NCBI GenBank assembly: GCA_022824585.1
Contig: JAJDZN010000179.1
Coordinates: 1-61,194, forward strand
Source of the DNA: Bryobacterales bacterium
Lineage (GTDB): Bacteria; Acidobacteriota; Terriglobia; Bryobacterales; UBA6623
Direction of reading: 5' to 3'
DNA length: 61,194 bases
The notes under the pieces are model-generated. The model saw only the letters and a program-made list of their open reading frames with translations. It did no database searches and was not told the origin of the DNA. Every line of letters starts with the position of its first letter. Position 1 is the stretch's first letter. Below are positions 17,562-27,021 of this stretch, piece after piece. The position numbers and the translations under genes were made by a program.

Positions 17562-20210
17562 ATGACTGGCGAAGAAATCCGCGAGCAGTTCTTGCACTAC
17601 TTCGAGACCAAGGGGCACCGCCGGGTTCCCAGTTCCTCGCTAGTGCCGGCAAACGACCCGACGCTGCTGTTCGCCAACGCCGGGATGAACCAGTTCAAGG
17701 ACGTCTTCACCGGGGACGAGCGGCGTCCCTACGCGCGCGCGACGACTTCGCAAAAGTGCGTCCGCGCGGGCGGCAAGCACAACGACCTCGAGAACGTGGG
17801 CCGCACGCGGCGACACCACACGTTCTTCGAGATGCTGGGCAACTTTTCGTTCGGTGACTACTTCAAGGAAGACGCCATCCGTTTCGCCTGGGAACTGATC
17901 ACGGAGGTCTACGGGCTGCCCAAGGACCGGCTGTACGTCACCGTCTTCCGCGATGACGACGATGCCGAGAGGCTCTGGACAAGGGTCGCGGGAGTGCCGT
18001 CGGACCGTATCAAGCGGTGCGGCGAGAAGGACAACTTCTGGCAGATGGGCGACACCGGGCCCTGCGGGCCGTGCTCGGAGATCTTCTACGACTACGGCCC
18101 CGCGGGCCTCGAGCCCGGGGAGCCGGATGACCCGTTCCCGGCGGACGTGTCCCGCTACGTCGAGATCTGGAATCTCGTCTTCATGCAGTTCAACCGCGAC
18201 GAGCAAGGCGAGCTTCACCCCCTGCCCAGGCCATCGATCGATACCGGCATGGGGCTGGAGCGGACAGCAGCGGTGCTGCAGGGCAAGCTTTCCAACTTCG
18301 ACACCGACCTGTTCCAGCCGATCATTCAGCGCGCCGGGGAGTTGTTGGGCGTCCGGTACGGAGCAGATCCCGCCACGGACACCACGCTGCGGATCGTGGC
18401 CGACCACAGCCGCTCCGCGGCTTTTTTGGTGCATGACGACGTGATGCCGGCCAACGAGGGCAGGGGGTACGTGCTGCGCAAGATCATCCGCCGGGCGCTT
18501 CGCCACGCCAGGCTGGCCGGCTCGGAAGGTCCGTTCCTACATCAGATGACAGGTTTCGTCGCCGAGCTGATGCAGTCGGCTTATCCGGAGATGAAGGAGT
18601 CGTCCGGGCGTGTGGCACGGATCGTGCGCGACGAGGAAGTGCGCTACGAGCGCAACTTCGCGGTGGCCGAGCGGGAGTTCGAGAGTGCGCTCGAGAAGCT
18701 TGACGACGGCGTGATTCCAGGTTCGGTGGCCTTCCGGTTGTACGACACGTTCGGGTTGTCGATGGACGAGCAGCAGGAGATGGCGCGGGAGCGCGACCTC
18801 AAGATCGACCTGCGGGGCTTCGAGTCCGAGATGGCTGGCCAGCGGCAGCGGGCCCGCTCCAGTTGGAAGGGCCCTGCGAAGGGCGATGCGGCCGCAACGC
18901 CTGCTCTGATCAATCTGTCCGAGCGCTGCAAGACCGTCTTTGTGGGCTACGACCGGACCAGTGAAGAGGACCTGCAAGTGGCCGGGCTGTTGCGGAACGG
19001 GGAAGCCGTCGAAGTCGCCGAGGCCGGCTCGCGAGCCGAAGTAGTCTTGGAACGAACTCCGTTCTATGCCGAGGCCGGCGGACAGGTCGGTGATCGCGGC
19101 GTGCTCACGCGCGGTTCGGAAACGGTCGCCGCGGTCTCGGACGTGCAAGCCCCGGTGCGCGGGACCAGCGTGCATCGTGTTGAGGTCTTGCGCGACATCG
19201 CGCTCGGAGACAGGCTGGCCGGTCGCGTGGATGAATCAAGACGGGACGCGGCGCGGCGCAACCACACCGCGACTCACTTGATGCACGCCGCGCTGCGAAA
19301 GGTGCTGGGCACCCATGTCAAGCAGGCCGGAAGCGTAGTCGATCCCGAGAGGCTGCGCTTCGACATCACGCACTACGCTCCGATCGAGGCCGGGGAACTT
19401 GAGGATGTCGAAGACTTGGTCAATGAGCACGTCATGCGCGATACCGAAGTTGTCACTGAGGTGAAGGATCTGGATGTGGCGGTGCGCGAGGGCGCGATGG
19501 CCCTGTTCGGCGAGAAATACCTCGACAGAGTCCGGGTTGTCAGGGTGGGCGACTTCAGCGTGGAGCTTTGCGGCGGGACCCACGTCGCCCGCACAGGCGA
19601 GATCGGCGTGTTCAAGGTGCTCAGCGAGACCAGCAGTTCCGCCGGTGTGCGGCGAATCGAGGCGATTTCCGGCGCCGGCGCCTTCGGACACTACCGCGAG
19701 GCCACTGGCAGCGTGCAGCAATTGGCGGCGCTGCTCAGGGTTCAGGACGACGGGCTGGCGTCGGCTGTCGAACGACTGATGGCCGAACGACGCCGCCAGG
19801 ATCGTGAGATCGCCGAGCTGAAGGCGAAGCTGGCGAGAACGAGCGTGGGTGATTTGGTCGCCCAGGCGCGCGAAATCGGCGGCCTGAAGGTGCTCGCGGC
19901 AAAGCTGGACGGGGTGGAGCGCGAGCAGCTGCGGCTGCTGGCCGACGCCGTCCGCCAAAAGATGGGTTCCGGCCTGGTGGTTCTTGGAACCGTCAAGGAC
20001 GGACGCGTCGCGCTGATTTCGGCGGCCACCAAGGATATTGCGGGGACGCGGGTCCATGCCGGCCGCGTGGTCTCTGCCGTCGCCAAGCTGGTCGGCGGGG
20101 GCGGGGGCGGGCGTCCAGACATGGCCGAAGCCGGAGGCAAGAACCCCGAATCGCTAGCAGGTGCGTTGGAGCGAGTCTACGAAATCGTGGGCGAGGGAGC
20201 TGCCCGATAG
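17562..20210 (+). CDS. alaS: Alanyl-tRNA synthetase
   Basis: An 882-residue class II synthetase of normal length charging tRNA-Ala. The catalytic core starts EIREQFLHYFETKGHRRVPSSSLVP with motif 2 around RATTSQKCVRAGGKHNDLENVG. The editing domain carries the zinc site as RRNHTATHLMHAALRK (HxxxH) and VELCGGTHVARTGEIG. A C-terminal DHHA1 domain includes the GGGGGGRPDMAEAGG glycine loop near the end. The ATG at 17562 matches the family start; the ATG at 17520 would add 14 unrelated residues. It closes the translation block before convergent genes. Confidence 0.97.
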   Translation: MTGEEIREQFLHYFETKGHRRVPSSSLVPANDPTLLFANAGMNQFKDVFTGDERRPYARATTSQKCVRAGGKHNDLENVGRTRRHHTFFEMLGNFSFGDYFKEDAIRFAWELITEVYGLPKDRLYVTVFRDDDDAERLWTRVAGVPSDRIKRCGEKDNFWQMGDTGPCGPCSEIFYDYGPAGLEPGEPDDPFPADVSRYVEIWNLVFMQFNRDEQGELHPLPRPSIDTGMGLERTAAVLQGKLSNFDTDLFQPIIQRAGELLGVRYGADPATDTTLRIVADHSRSAAFLVHDDVMPANEGRGYVLRKIIRRALRHARLAGSEGPFLHQMTGFVAELMQSAYPEMKESSGRVARIVRDEEVRYERNFAVAEREFESALEKLDDGVIPGSVAFRLYDTFGLSMDEQQEMARERDLKIDLRGFESEMAGQRQRARSSWKGPAKGDAAATPALINLSERCKTVFVGYDRTSEEDLQVAGLLRNGEAVEVAEAGSRAEVVLERTPFYAEAGGQVGDRGVLTRGSETVAAVSDVQAPVRGTSVHRVEVLRDIALGDRLAGRVDESRRDAARRNHTATHLMHAALRKVLGTHVKQAGSVVDPERLRFDITHYAPIEAGELEDVEDLVNEHVMRDTEVVTEVKDLDVAVREGAMALFGEKYLDRVRVVRVGDFSVELCGGTHVARTGEIGVFKVLSETSSSAGVRRIEAISGAGAFGHYREATGSVQQLAALLRVQDDGLASAVERLMAERRRQDREIAELKAKLARTSVGDLVAQAREIGGLKVLAAKLDGVEREQLRLLADAVRQKMGSGLVVLGTVKDGRVALISAATKDIAGTRVHAGRVVSAVAKLVGGGGGGRPDMAEAGGKNPESLAGALERVYEIVGEGAAR

Positions 20211-20236
20211 GGCTTCTTTCCGAGCTGCCTGCGGCG

Positions 20237-20947
20237 CTACTGTCGCCGCGGTCGGCTGGGACGCATTTCGATGCGGCTGGCGAGGTTGCGAGCGGGCGTC
20301 TTGAAGAGGTGGATCGCCGTGGATGCGATGGCTGCCGGGTCGAGTTTCCATTCCGCACCTTCGATTTCTGATCGGAACCCGGTCTGTACGCTGCCGGGCA
20401 TGATCGTGCTCACGCGGATATTCGAGTGGCGCAGGTCCAGCATCATCGCTTCAGTGAAGCCGGCCAGTCCGAACTTGGAAGCGTTGTAGGCCGCGCCGGT
20501 GGCGAACGGGTACTTGCCCGCCAAGCTGCCGATATTGAGAATGAACCCTCCACCGCGCCGCTTCATGCGCGCTGCCGCCAGATGGGAGCAGTAGAACGGC
20601 CCGCTCAGGTTCGTGTTGATGACCTCTCGCCACAACTCGGGGGCGAGTTCGTCGACCGCGCCGAAATGACCTATGCCGGCGTTGTTGACCAAGATGTCTA
20701 CCTCGCCGAGCTCTTGGTCGACGAATGAGAAGAACTCCTTCACCTGTTCCCATTGGCCTACGTCGCACGGACGGCCGACGATCCGGCTCTGCGCGCCTAG
20801 GGATCGGATCGCGGCGGAGAGCGTGGCCGCGCTTCGGCCGCAAATGGCCACGCGAGCCCCTTGCGCCAGCAATGCCTCGGCGATCGAGTAGCCGATGCCC
20901 TTTGTTCCGCCCGTGACGATGGCACACTGCCCCGTGAGGTCTGTCAT
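20237..20947 (-). CDS. Short-chain dehydrogenase/reductase (SDR)
   Basis: A 236-residue classical SDR with a Rossmann fold. The cofactor motif TGGTKGIG is at about residues 12-19, NNAG near 88, the catalytic Ser in NIGSLAGKYPF and the YNASK Tyr/Lys pair. The length fits a single-domain NAD(P)H oxidoreductase. Arg in AICGRSAATL after strand 2 favours NADP(H). It lies tail-to-tail with alaS and head-to-head with the next gene. The substrate cannot be told from sequence. Confidence 0.92.
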   Translation of the reverse strand: MTDLTGQCAIVTGGTKGIGYSIAEALLAQGARVAICGRSAATLSAAIRSLGAQSRIVGRPCDVGQWEQVKEFFSFVDQELGEVDILVNNAGIGHFGAVDELAPELWREVINTNLSGPFYCSHLAAARMKRRGGGFILNIGSLAGKYPFATGAAYNASKFGLAGFTEAMMLDLRHSNIRVSTIMPGSVQTGFRSEIEGAEWKLDPAAIASTAIHLFKTPARNLASRIEMRPSRPRRQ

Positions 20948-21053
20948 CGAAGTGCGGCCAGAGGGACGAACGTTGGCTCCGCGCCTATAGCAGCCAAGGC
21001 CCCAGCCTTCGATACAATAGCATTTCGCGGATGGTGCCGCTCCCAGCCTCTTG

Positions 21054-21668
21054 ATGTCAGACGCAGAGACTCCCGCGGTGGGGGCGGAGATCATCGCCAT
21101 CTGCCAGGAACACCTGGCCCGCTTAGGCGAGGAAGCCGGGCGGGTCGCCGAGGATCGCCTCGCCGCTCTCGCATCGAAGACAGCCGCCGACACTGCCGCT
21201 CTGCTGGACCAAATCGCCGCCTCAACGCGGCGGATCCGTGCAGCGGGCGATGCCGCCGCAGTGCTGGTCGAGCTCGCCGACTCGGTCGGGCAGCTTTGTG
21301 ACCGCGCGGTAGTGCTCCTGAACGACGGCGACCGGCTGACCGGCTTTCGCGCGTCGGGCGGCGAATCTCCCGCCGACCTGGGCCAAGTCTCGTTCGATCT
21401 TGCATCCGCCCCCGCTTTGGCCCATGCTGTGGAGACCAAGGACGCGGTGGTCGTCACGGGAGGCCAGCACAACGTGTCCCACCAGCTCGCGTCTAGACTG
21501 GGCTATTCGGGCAACACGGAGCTGCGGGCCATACCCTTGGTGTTGCGGGACACCGTCCTCGGGCTGGTACTCGTAGAAGGCGCAGCGGTTCGGGAATCGG
21601 CCATCGAATCCCTCATCCTTACGGCGGAGGCTTGGATCGAGGCGCTGAACTCGCGCCCAAAGGGCTGA
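21054..21668 (+). CDS. GAF-like domain protein of unknown function
   Basis: A protein of about 204 residues. The first 65 residues are an Ala/Leu-rich amphipathic helix suited to a coiled coil (EHLARLGEEAGRVAEDRLAA). The rest resembles a degenerate GAF sensor domain, with LVELADSVGQLCDRAVVLLN, a variable middle and RAIPLVLRDTVLGLVLVEG. No catalytic output domain follows, so it could be a stand-alone sensor or partner protein. The start is ATG at 21054, with TTG immediately upstream as alternative. A TACAAT at 21013-21018 may be its -10. Function not assigned. Confidence 0.6.
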   Translation: MSDAETPAVGAEIIAICQEHLARLGEEAGRVAEDRLAALASKTAADTAALLDQIAASTRRIRAAGDAAAVLVELADSVGQLCDRAVVLLNDGDRLTGFRASGGESPADLGQVSFDLASAPALAHAVETKDAVVVTGGQHNVSHQLASRLGYSGNTELRAIPLVLRDTVLGLVLVEGAAVRESAIESLILTAEAWIEALNSRPKG

Positions 21669-21715
21669 TGCTCCCACACATTCGAATCCGCGCGCAGCAG
21701 TCTTCCGGCGGTTCA

Positions 21716-23890
21716 ATGTGCGCGATGAGCAGACGACGTCCATGCCCGCGAGTCGCCGTGCTGGCGGCGGTATTGCTGAGCGTTGCATCGGGCGCCGCTG
21801 GCGCGGTACCGGCGAAGCTCAGCGAGCTAAGCCGGGCGCTGCTTGCATCCCGGTCCGATGCGAACTTCCGCGCCTTGCAGGCTTTTGCCGACGGCGCGCC
21901 CGGGAGGGATCGCGCCCTGGCCCACTATGCCATCGGGATGGCGCACTATCGGGATAGGGACTACCCTGCCGCCGAGAGCGCCCTGGCACGGGTGGGTGCA
22001 GCGGCTGGCTGGACGGCCGAGTACGCCGCATACTATCGCGCCAGATGCATCGTGTTGGCGGAGCAGTTCGAGCGTGCGCTCGCGCCGCTCAGCGACTTTG
22101 CCAAGCGCTTCCCCGACAGCCGGTTTCGTCCAGCTGCCGGGCGGCTGCGCGTGGAGAGCCTGCTGAGGCTGAAGCGCTTGGACGAAGCCAGGGCACTGCT
22201 TGCCGCCGGTTCGAGCGCGCTGGAAGAGCCCGTTCGGCTGTACCTGTCCGGCCGGGCCGAACACTTGGACGGCAAGCTCGAGCCTGCGGCCTCGCTCTAT
22301 CGCGAAGCGTATTATCTCTATCCGTTCAGCGACCAAGCTCGCGCGGCTGAGGATCAGCTTAACCGCCTGCGGGCGAGCATGGGAGACGCCTATCCCAAGG
22401 CGCCCGCCAAGTGGCGGCTGGCGCGTGCGGAGAGTCTTCGCAAGGGGCGCGAATACACACGCGCGTCGGCGGAGTACGGCAGGGCCCTCGGCGCCGGCCT
22501 GACGGGGGACGACCGGGATCGAGCCATCATCGGCAGGGGGGCCGCGGACTACTCCCGCCGACATTCTTCCGCGGCGTACACGTCCTTGGCAAGGGCGCGT
22601 CCGCGCGAGCCGGAACTGGAAGCACAGCGACTCTACCTGCTGTGTGCCATCGAGCGCCGCAAGCGTATCGTTGGCGAGATGCTCTCCAGCATCTCCAAGC
22701 TGGCTGCGAAGCACGGCGAGTCGCCGTGGTACGAGGAAGCGCTGCTTTCCGTCGGCAACTACTACTACTTGCTCGACGACCGGGCCAGCTACTCCAAGTG
22801 GTTCCGGCGCTTGGCGGACGCCTTTCCGCAGGGCAAGCATGCTGCCTACGCCCATTGGAAGCTCTGCTGGCGCGCTTGGCTGGATGAGACTGCCGACCGC
22901 GCCGAACTGCTGAACGAACACATCCAGCGCTACGGTGGCGCGTCCACGGCAGCCGGCGCGATCTACTGGCTCGGGCGCCTGCACGAGGGCCGCGGGAGTC
23001 GGGCGGAAGCCGCGGCGCACTTCAACGCGGTGATAGGCGGTTTTCCGCACTACTACTATGCGTCCCTTGCCGAGCAGCGGCTCCGGCGCATGGGCAGAGT
23101 GACCGCAAAGTCGCAGACCGAGCGCCGGATCTTGGCTGGCCTGCCCAAGGCTCGGTCGCTCGCATCGCAGCCGCTCGCGGCAACTCAGGAATTGCTGGAG
23201 CGGGGCGGGGAACTCCGCCACCTCGGGTTCTACGACGACGCCCGCACCGAGTACTCCCATGTGGACTACCGCAAGCCCGACGGCCACTTTGCAGGGTTGC
23301 ACCTGGGTCGCATGCACGAAGACCGCGACGAGCACCACTTGGCGTTGCGGGCGATGAAGCGCTACGTATTCGGCTATCTGCGCATGCCGTACGATTCGTT
23401 GGACAGCGAGTACTGGCGCCTGCTGTTTCCGATCGGCTGGGAGGATCGCCTGCGCGCCCGGTCCGAGCGCCACGGCCTGGATCCGTATCTGGTGGCGGCC
23501 CTGATCCGCCAGGAGTCGGAATTTCACCCCGGCGCGAAGTCCCGCGCGGGAGCCCTGGGCCTGATGCAGATCATGCCCGGGACGGGGCGCGGACTGTTCC
23601 GCCGGCTGGGCATCCCCGGCTTTAGCAGCCGCAAGCTGACGGTGCCTGACACCAGCCTGAGGCTCGGCACGTTCCACCTCAAGCAGGTGCTGGCGCAGTT
23701 CGGAGGAGAGCTGGAAAAGACGTTGGCGGGCTACAATGCCGGCGAGCGGCGCATCGGGCAGTGGATGGCGCTCGGCCCGTTCGAGGACAACGAGGAATTC
23801 GCCGAGACGATCCCGTTCAGCGAGACCCGCGGGTACGTGCAGTCCGTGCTTCGCAATCGCGCCATGTACGAGCGCATCTACGGCGATTGA
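21716..23890 (+). CDS. Soluble lytic murein transglycosylase (Slt type)
   Basis: A 724-residue exported enzyme cleaving the MurNAc-GlcNAc bond with 1,6-anhydro product formation. After a signal peptide (about residues 9-30) comes a long alpha-superhelical region of TPR-like repeats (FAKRFPDSRFRP, AYWLGRLHEGRGSRAEAAAHF), the ring domain of Slt70-type enzymes. The C-terminal lysozyme-like domain has ALIRQESEFHPGAKSRAGA with catalytic Glu near residue 600, then GLMQIMPGTGRG and LAGYNAGERRIGQW. All catalytic motifs are present. The start is uncertain among ATGs at 21716 and 21725. It begins just after the GAF-like gene and may be cotranscribed. Confidence 0.92.
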   Translation: MCAMSRRRPCPRVAVLAAVLLSVASGAAGAVPAKLSELSRALLASRSDANFRALQAFADGAPGRDRALAHYAIGMAHYRDRDYPAAESALARVGAAAGWTAEYAAYYRARCIVLAEQFERALAPLSDFAKRFPDSRFRPAAGRLRVESLLRLKRLDEARALLAAGSSALEEPVRLYLSGRAEHLDGKLEPAASLYREAYYLYPFSDQARAAEDQLNRLRASMGDAYPKAPAKWRLARAESLRKGREYTRASAEYGRALGAGLTGDDRDRAIIGRGAADYSRRHSSAAYTSLARARPREPELEAQRLYLLCAIERRKRIVGEMLSSISKLAAKHGESPWYEEALLSVGNYYYLLDDRASYSKWFRRLADAFPQGKHAAYAHWKLCWRAWLDETADRAELLNEHIQRYGGASTAAGAIYWLGRLHEGRGSRAEAAAHFNAVIGGFPHYYYASLAEQRLRRMGRVTAKSQTERRILAGLPKARSLASQPLAATQELLERGGELRHLGFYDDARTEYSHVDYRKPDGHFAGLHLGRMHEDRDEHHLALRAMKRYVFGYLRMPYDSLDSEYWRLLFPIGWEDRLRARSERHGLDPYLVAALIRQESEFHPGAKSRAGALGLMQIMPGTGRGLFRRLGIPGFSSRKLTVPDTSLRLGTFHLKQVLAQFGGELEKTLAGYNAGERRIGQWMALGPFEDNEEFAETIPFSETRGYVQSVLRNRAMYERIYGD

Positions 23891-23943
23891 CGCAAGCAGG
23901 GCCGGCCTCGGCGCCCGGACTGGCAGTCGGGCCCCGGACGGAT

Positions 23944-24621
23944 CTAAGCTATCCGGCCGTCCTTCATGCGCACCACCCGGTCCGTGCAGTACGACGCCGC
24001 TTCAGGGTTGTGGGTGATTATCATCACGGTCTGCCCTAGATTCTGGTGGAGACTCTTGAGCGTGTCCAGGACTGCCATCGAATTCTCCGAGTCCAAGTTT
24101 CCTGTGGGCTCGTCAGCGAGCAGGATCGGCGGGCGGTTTACCAGCGCGCGCGCGATCGCCAACCTCTGCTGCTCGCCGCCGGAGAGGGCGTTCGGCTTGT
24201 GGCGCATGCGGTGCCCTATGCCCAAGATGCGCACGATTTCATTGAACTGAGCGCGATCCCGGTCGGCCGACCCAGCGATGTGCTGGGCAATCCGGATGTT
24301 CTCCTCGGCGTTGAGCGTTGCCAAGAGGTTGAAGCGCTGGAACACGAAGCCGACCTTGGTCTTGCGCAGTTCGGTGCGCTGACCATCCGACATGCCGGCC
24401 AGGTCTTGGCCGTCAATCTCCACCGTTCCGCTGGTCGGAGCGAGCATGCCGCCGATGATGTGGAACAGGGTCGACTTGCCGGATCCTGACGGTCCCAGCA
24501 GGGCGACGAACTCGCCGGCCTGGACTTCCATCGACACGCCACGAAGGGCCGGCACGTCCACGCTGCCAAGGCGGTAGACCTTTCTCAGGTTCGAGGTCTT
24601 GATCAATGCGTCAGTTGGCAC
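23944..24621 (-). CDS. ABC transporter ATP-binding protein (MacB/LolD type)
   Basis: A 225-residue ATPase starting at GTG with AGGGAG about 8 nt upstream. Walker A is GPSGSGKST, the Q-loop FVFQRFNLL, the signature LSGGEQQRLAIARAL, Walker B ILLADEPTGNLD and the H-loop ITHNPEA. The spacing and the TGNLDSE sequence are typical of the MacB/LolD/FtsE group, which drives extracytoplasmic mechanotransmission rather than membrane passage. It is the last gene of a three-gene operon after the FtsX-like permease (19 nt gap) and lipoprotein. Confidence 0.95.
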   Translation of the reverse strand: MPTDALIKTSNLRKVYRLGSVDVPALRGVSMEVQAGEFVALLGPSGSGKSTLFHIIGGMLAPTSGTVEIDGQDLAGMSDGQRTELRKTKVGFVFQRFNLLATLNAEENIRIAQHIAGSADRDRAQFNEIVRILGIGHRMRHKPNALSGGEQQRLAIARALVNRPPILLADEPTGNLDSENSMAVLDTLKSLHQNLGQTVMIITHNPEAASYCTDRVVRMKDGRIA

Positions 24622-24640
24622 TCGCGACTCCCTCTCGCCC

Positions 24641-25732
24641 TCACTCGTAGGACAGGACCTCGCACGGATCGGCCTTGGCCGCCTTCCAGGCGGGATAGGC
24701 GGCTCCTGCGATCGAGCCGATGATGGTAAGCGCGGCGGCCCCCGCCAGCCATTCCGGGATGAAGATGATCGGAATGAGGGGATAGCGGAGCGCGACCAGC
24801 TCCGTGCCGACGACACTGAGCCCATAGCCGAGAACGATGCCGATTGCGCTCACGACCAGTGTCTCGCGCATTACGATGGAGCCGATCACGCTCTTCGAGG
24901 CGCCAATAGCCTTGAGGATCCCAATCTCCCTCGTGCGCTCCAGAATCGCCGTGTACATCGCCAGCATGACCACGATGAAGCCGATCGCGACCGCGATGGA
25001 AATGATGATATTGACAAACTGCGAGGACATCCGGCGCACGTCCGTGGCCATCGTCGCCAAGAAGTCCTCCACGGAAATGACGTGGCGGTTCGGCAGCAGC
25101 GCCCGCAGGTCTTCGATCAACTCCCGCGTCTTGGTCGAATCCTCGAGTTTGAGATAGACCTGGCTGACCCGGCCCTGCCAGCCTTGTAGGTCGCTCATCG
25201 TTTCGGGGGGGATAAACACGCGCGACATCTTGCCGGTCTCGATGATGCCGACCACCTCGAATTCCCGGCTCATCAGTTCGATGCTGTCCCCTACCGAAAC
25301 CTCTTCCTGGCGGGCGTAGAGCTCGTCGACGAGCGCCTCATACGGCGCGGCATACGTGCGACCTTCGAAAATCACGATCCCGCCGCTCATGTCGTCGAAC
25401 GCTTGCCAGTCGACACCGGTGATGGTCTGCACGTTGCCGGGTGTGTAGACCGTGGCCCCTAGCGCGTGCTCGATTTGCGGATAGCGCTCCATGAGCATGG
25501 CCGGAAGCTTGTCGGAAATATCGGCAGTGCTGAGCGCGGCGCCTGAAAACTGCGGTCGGATCAGGATGTCGGCCCCTACGCCGCGCGTGCGGCGCAGGGA
25601 CTCCGTGAGCAAGCCCTCCGACACCCCCACCATCATCACGATCATCGCGACCTCGACCGCCACGGCAAGGATCGTAAGGCCCGTGCGCACGGGCCGGTGA
25701 AACAGGTTGCGGAGGACCAATCGGTGGATCAT
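24641..25732 (-). CDS. ABC transporter permease, FtsX/MacB-like
   Basis: A 363-residue protein with an N-terminal membrane segment (about 17-37, LTILAVAVEVAMIVMMVGV), a periplasmic MacB-core-like domain (about 45-240) and three C-terminal segments (VNIIISIAVAIGFIVVMLAMYT, VVSAIGIVLGYGLSVVG, ALTIIGSIAGAAYPAWKAA). It ends PCEVLSYE, like the family's DPxEALRYE tail. The topology matches type VII ABC permeases. It is cotranscribed with the ATPase and the lipoprotein, so lipoprotein or small-molecule export across the envelope is likely. Confidence 0.93.
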   Translation of the reverse strand: MIHRLVLRNLFHRPVRTGLTILAVAVEVAMIVMMVGVSEGLLTESLRRTRGVGADILIRPQFSGAALSTADISDKLPAMLMERYPQIEHALGATVYTPGNVQTITGVDWQAFDDMSGGIVIFEGRTYAAPYEALVDELYARQEEVSVGDSIELMSREFEVVGIIETGKMSRVFIPPETMSDLQGWQGRVSQVYLKLEDSTKTRELIEDLRALLPNRHVISVEDFLATMATDVRRMSSQFVNIIISIAVAIGFIVVMLAMYTAILERTREIGILKAIGASKSVIGSIVMRETLVVSAIGIVLGYGLSVVGTELVALRYPLIPIIFIPEWLAGAAALTIIGSIAGAAYPAWKAAKADPCEVLSYE

Positions 25733-25744
25733 GGCTGGCGCGTG

Positions 25745-26602
25745 CTAGGAGCTTGCGACATCGGGCTCGCCGACCTGCTCGATCTCGACGTCGTCGGGAA
25801 GCGGCAGCTGAAACGAGGTGTCCGGGATCTCCTCGTTCAGTCCCGGTCTGAGGATCTCGATCTCGAGGCCGTAGCCATCTTGCGGGCGCTCGACCCGAAT
25901 GTGCTGCGGGTAAGGAAGCCCCTTGTCCTCGAGCCAGTCGCGATACCAGGCATCGGTGGCAACTTCGGTATTCTCGTCGAGGATCATCAGTCGCGAGAGC
26001 TGGAGGTCGGACCGGCTGAACCAGTACTTGCGAAGGATGCGGAAGAAGCCGTCCGGGCCTCGGTCGATCACGTGCAGCACCTGATACCCCGACTGACCGT
26101 ACATCTCGATGTCGAGCACGACGTTGCCCACGTCTTCGATAGGCTCGAGCATGATCGCCTGCAGCATGTGCTGCGGGCGGATATTCTCAGCCCGGTTTTC
26201 TGAGACGTGCGTGAGAGCTGTCTCGCCCTCGTAGACGCGATTGCGCCACGGCAAGTGGACCCGGAATCGCTCGCCGTCCGAGACCATATCGTACACCGTT
26301 GCGATGCCGCCCGGAGACTGGGCGTTCGTCCTGATCCAGCCCGGACGCCGGATAACCAGCGCCCCGCGAACGTCGGGATAGAGCGTTTCCCGGTCGCGCT
26401 CCTCGGACTGCACCGTGAGCGTGATGTCAATCACCGCCTTCATCGACTGCACCGAGGCGATGTGCTGGATAGTGTCGATGAGGTCCGCCCGGCTCGCCGT
26501 GCGAGCCTCCGGTGGCGGCGGCAGGATCGTGGTCGTGGAGAGCACGCCACAGCCGAGTGATGCGCACAGACACACTGCTAATGCAATGCTTTTGAGCGAC
26601 AC
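25745..26602 (-). CDS. Putative lipoprotein with LolA/DUF4292-like fold
   Basis: A 285-residue protein starting at GTG. The N-terminus MSLKSIALAVCLCASLGC is a lipoprotein signal with Cys18 as the acyl site. The rest is predicted beta-rich (MKAVIDITLTVQ, ALVIRRPGWIRTNA, YDMVSDGERFRVHLPW), resembling the one-sided barrel of LolA/LolB and DUF4292 proteins. It is the first gene of the operon, 12 nt before the permease. The neighbouring LolD/MacB-like ATPase suggests a role in envelope lipid or lipoprotein trafficking. That is an inference; similarity to LolA was judged by eye. Confidence 0.7.
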   Translation of the reverse strand: MSLKSIALAVCLCASLGCGVLSTTTILPPPPEARTASRADLIDTIQHIASVQSMKAVIDITLTVQSEERDRETLYPDVRGALVIRRPGWIRTNAQSPGGIATVYDMVSDGERFRVHLPWRNRVYEGETALTHVSENRAENIRPQHMLQAIMLEPIEDVGNVVLDIEMYGQSGYQVLHVIDRGPDGFFRILRKYWFSRSDLQLSRLMILDENTEVATDAWYRDWLEDKGLPYPQHIRVERPQDGYGLEIEILRPGLNEEIPDTSFQLPLPDDVEIEQVGEPDVASS

Positions 26603-27007
26603 AATCCTAGGGTGGGGCCGGCGGCCAGAGCCCGACGATCTCTTATTGTAACAAGGCGGCTAGAAAACGTTGCGAAGCGCCCGGAACTATAGCGGGTTGA
26701 GACGCTTGCAGGCCTCCCGCGCGACCGCCCCGCTAGCGGCCGCGAACTCGGTTGGGCGAGCGCGGAACGCCCCCTTCGGGCTTGCGGCATGGCTGAACGG
26801 CACCGACTTCTTGGTTGCGCGAGCAGTGCCCAAGCCGAGCGTCAAGGCACGTGCGAGGACTCGAGTTGGTCTCGCTGACGCTTCGCGCGAGCGCGCCACC
26901 TCACCACCGCGACTGGTCCAGCCTCACCGAATCGAGCGCAAGCCGGCCGCGTCCGCCTGTTGGGGACGGCCCGAGGCTCAAGACCGAGGCTGTGCTGCGC
27001 CACGCGC
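26603..27007. other. Intergenic region with no supported gene
   Basis: About 405 nt between divergent genes. Open frames occur on both strands but are Arg/Ala/Pro-rich and lack ribosome-binding sites or homology I recognise. A TACAAT on the minus strand (26645-26650) may be the -10 of the lipoprotein operon. Several short GC inverted repeats are present; no known RNA family is recognised. Confidence 0.35.
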
Positions 27008-27013
27008 TATGAT
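27008..27013 (+). promoter_or_regulatory. -10 element giving a probable leaderless transcript
   Basis: TATGAT ends 8 nt before the ATG at 27022, so transcription would start at or next to the start codon. No Shine-Dalgarno sequence is seen. A clear -35 is missing. Confidence 0.45.
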
Positions 27014-27021
27014 GGCCTAGA

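Noticed and set aside
26603..27021. Short frames and GC inverted repeats, considered as a structured RNA or small gene.
   Set aside because: No ribosome-binding site, no recognisable RNA signature and no conserved protein motif; no evidence beyond high GC.
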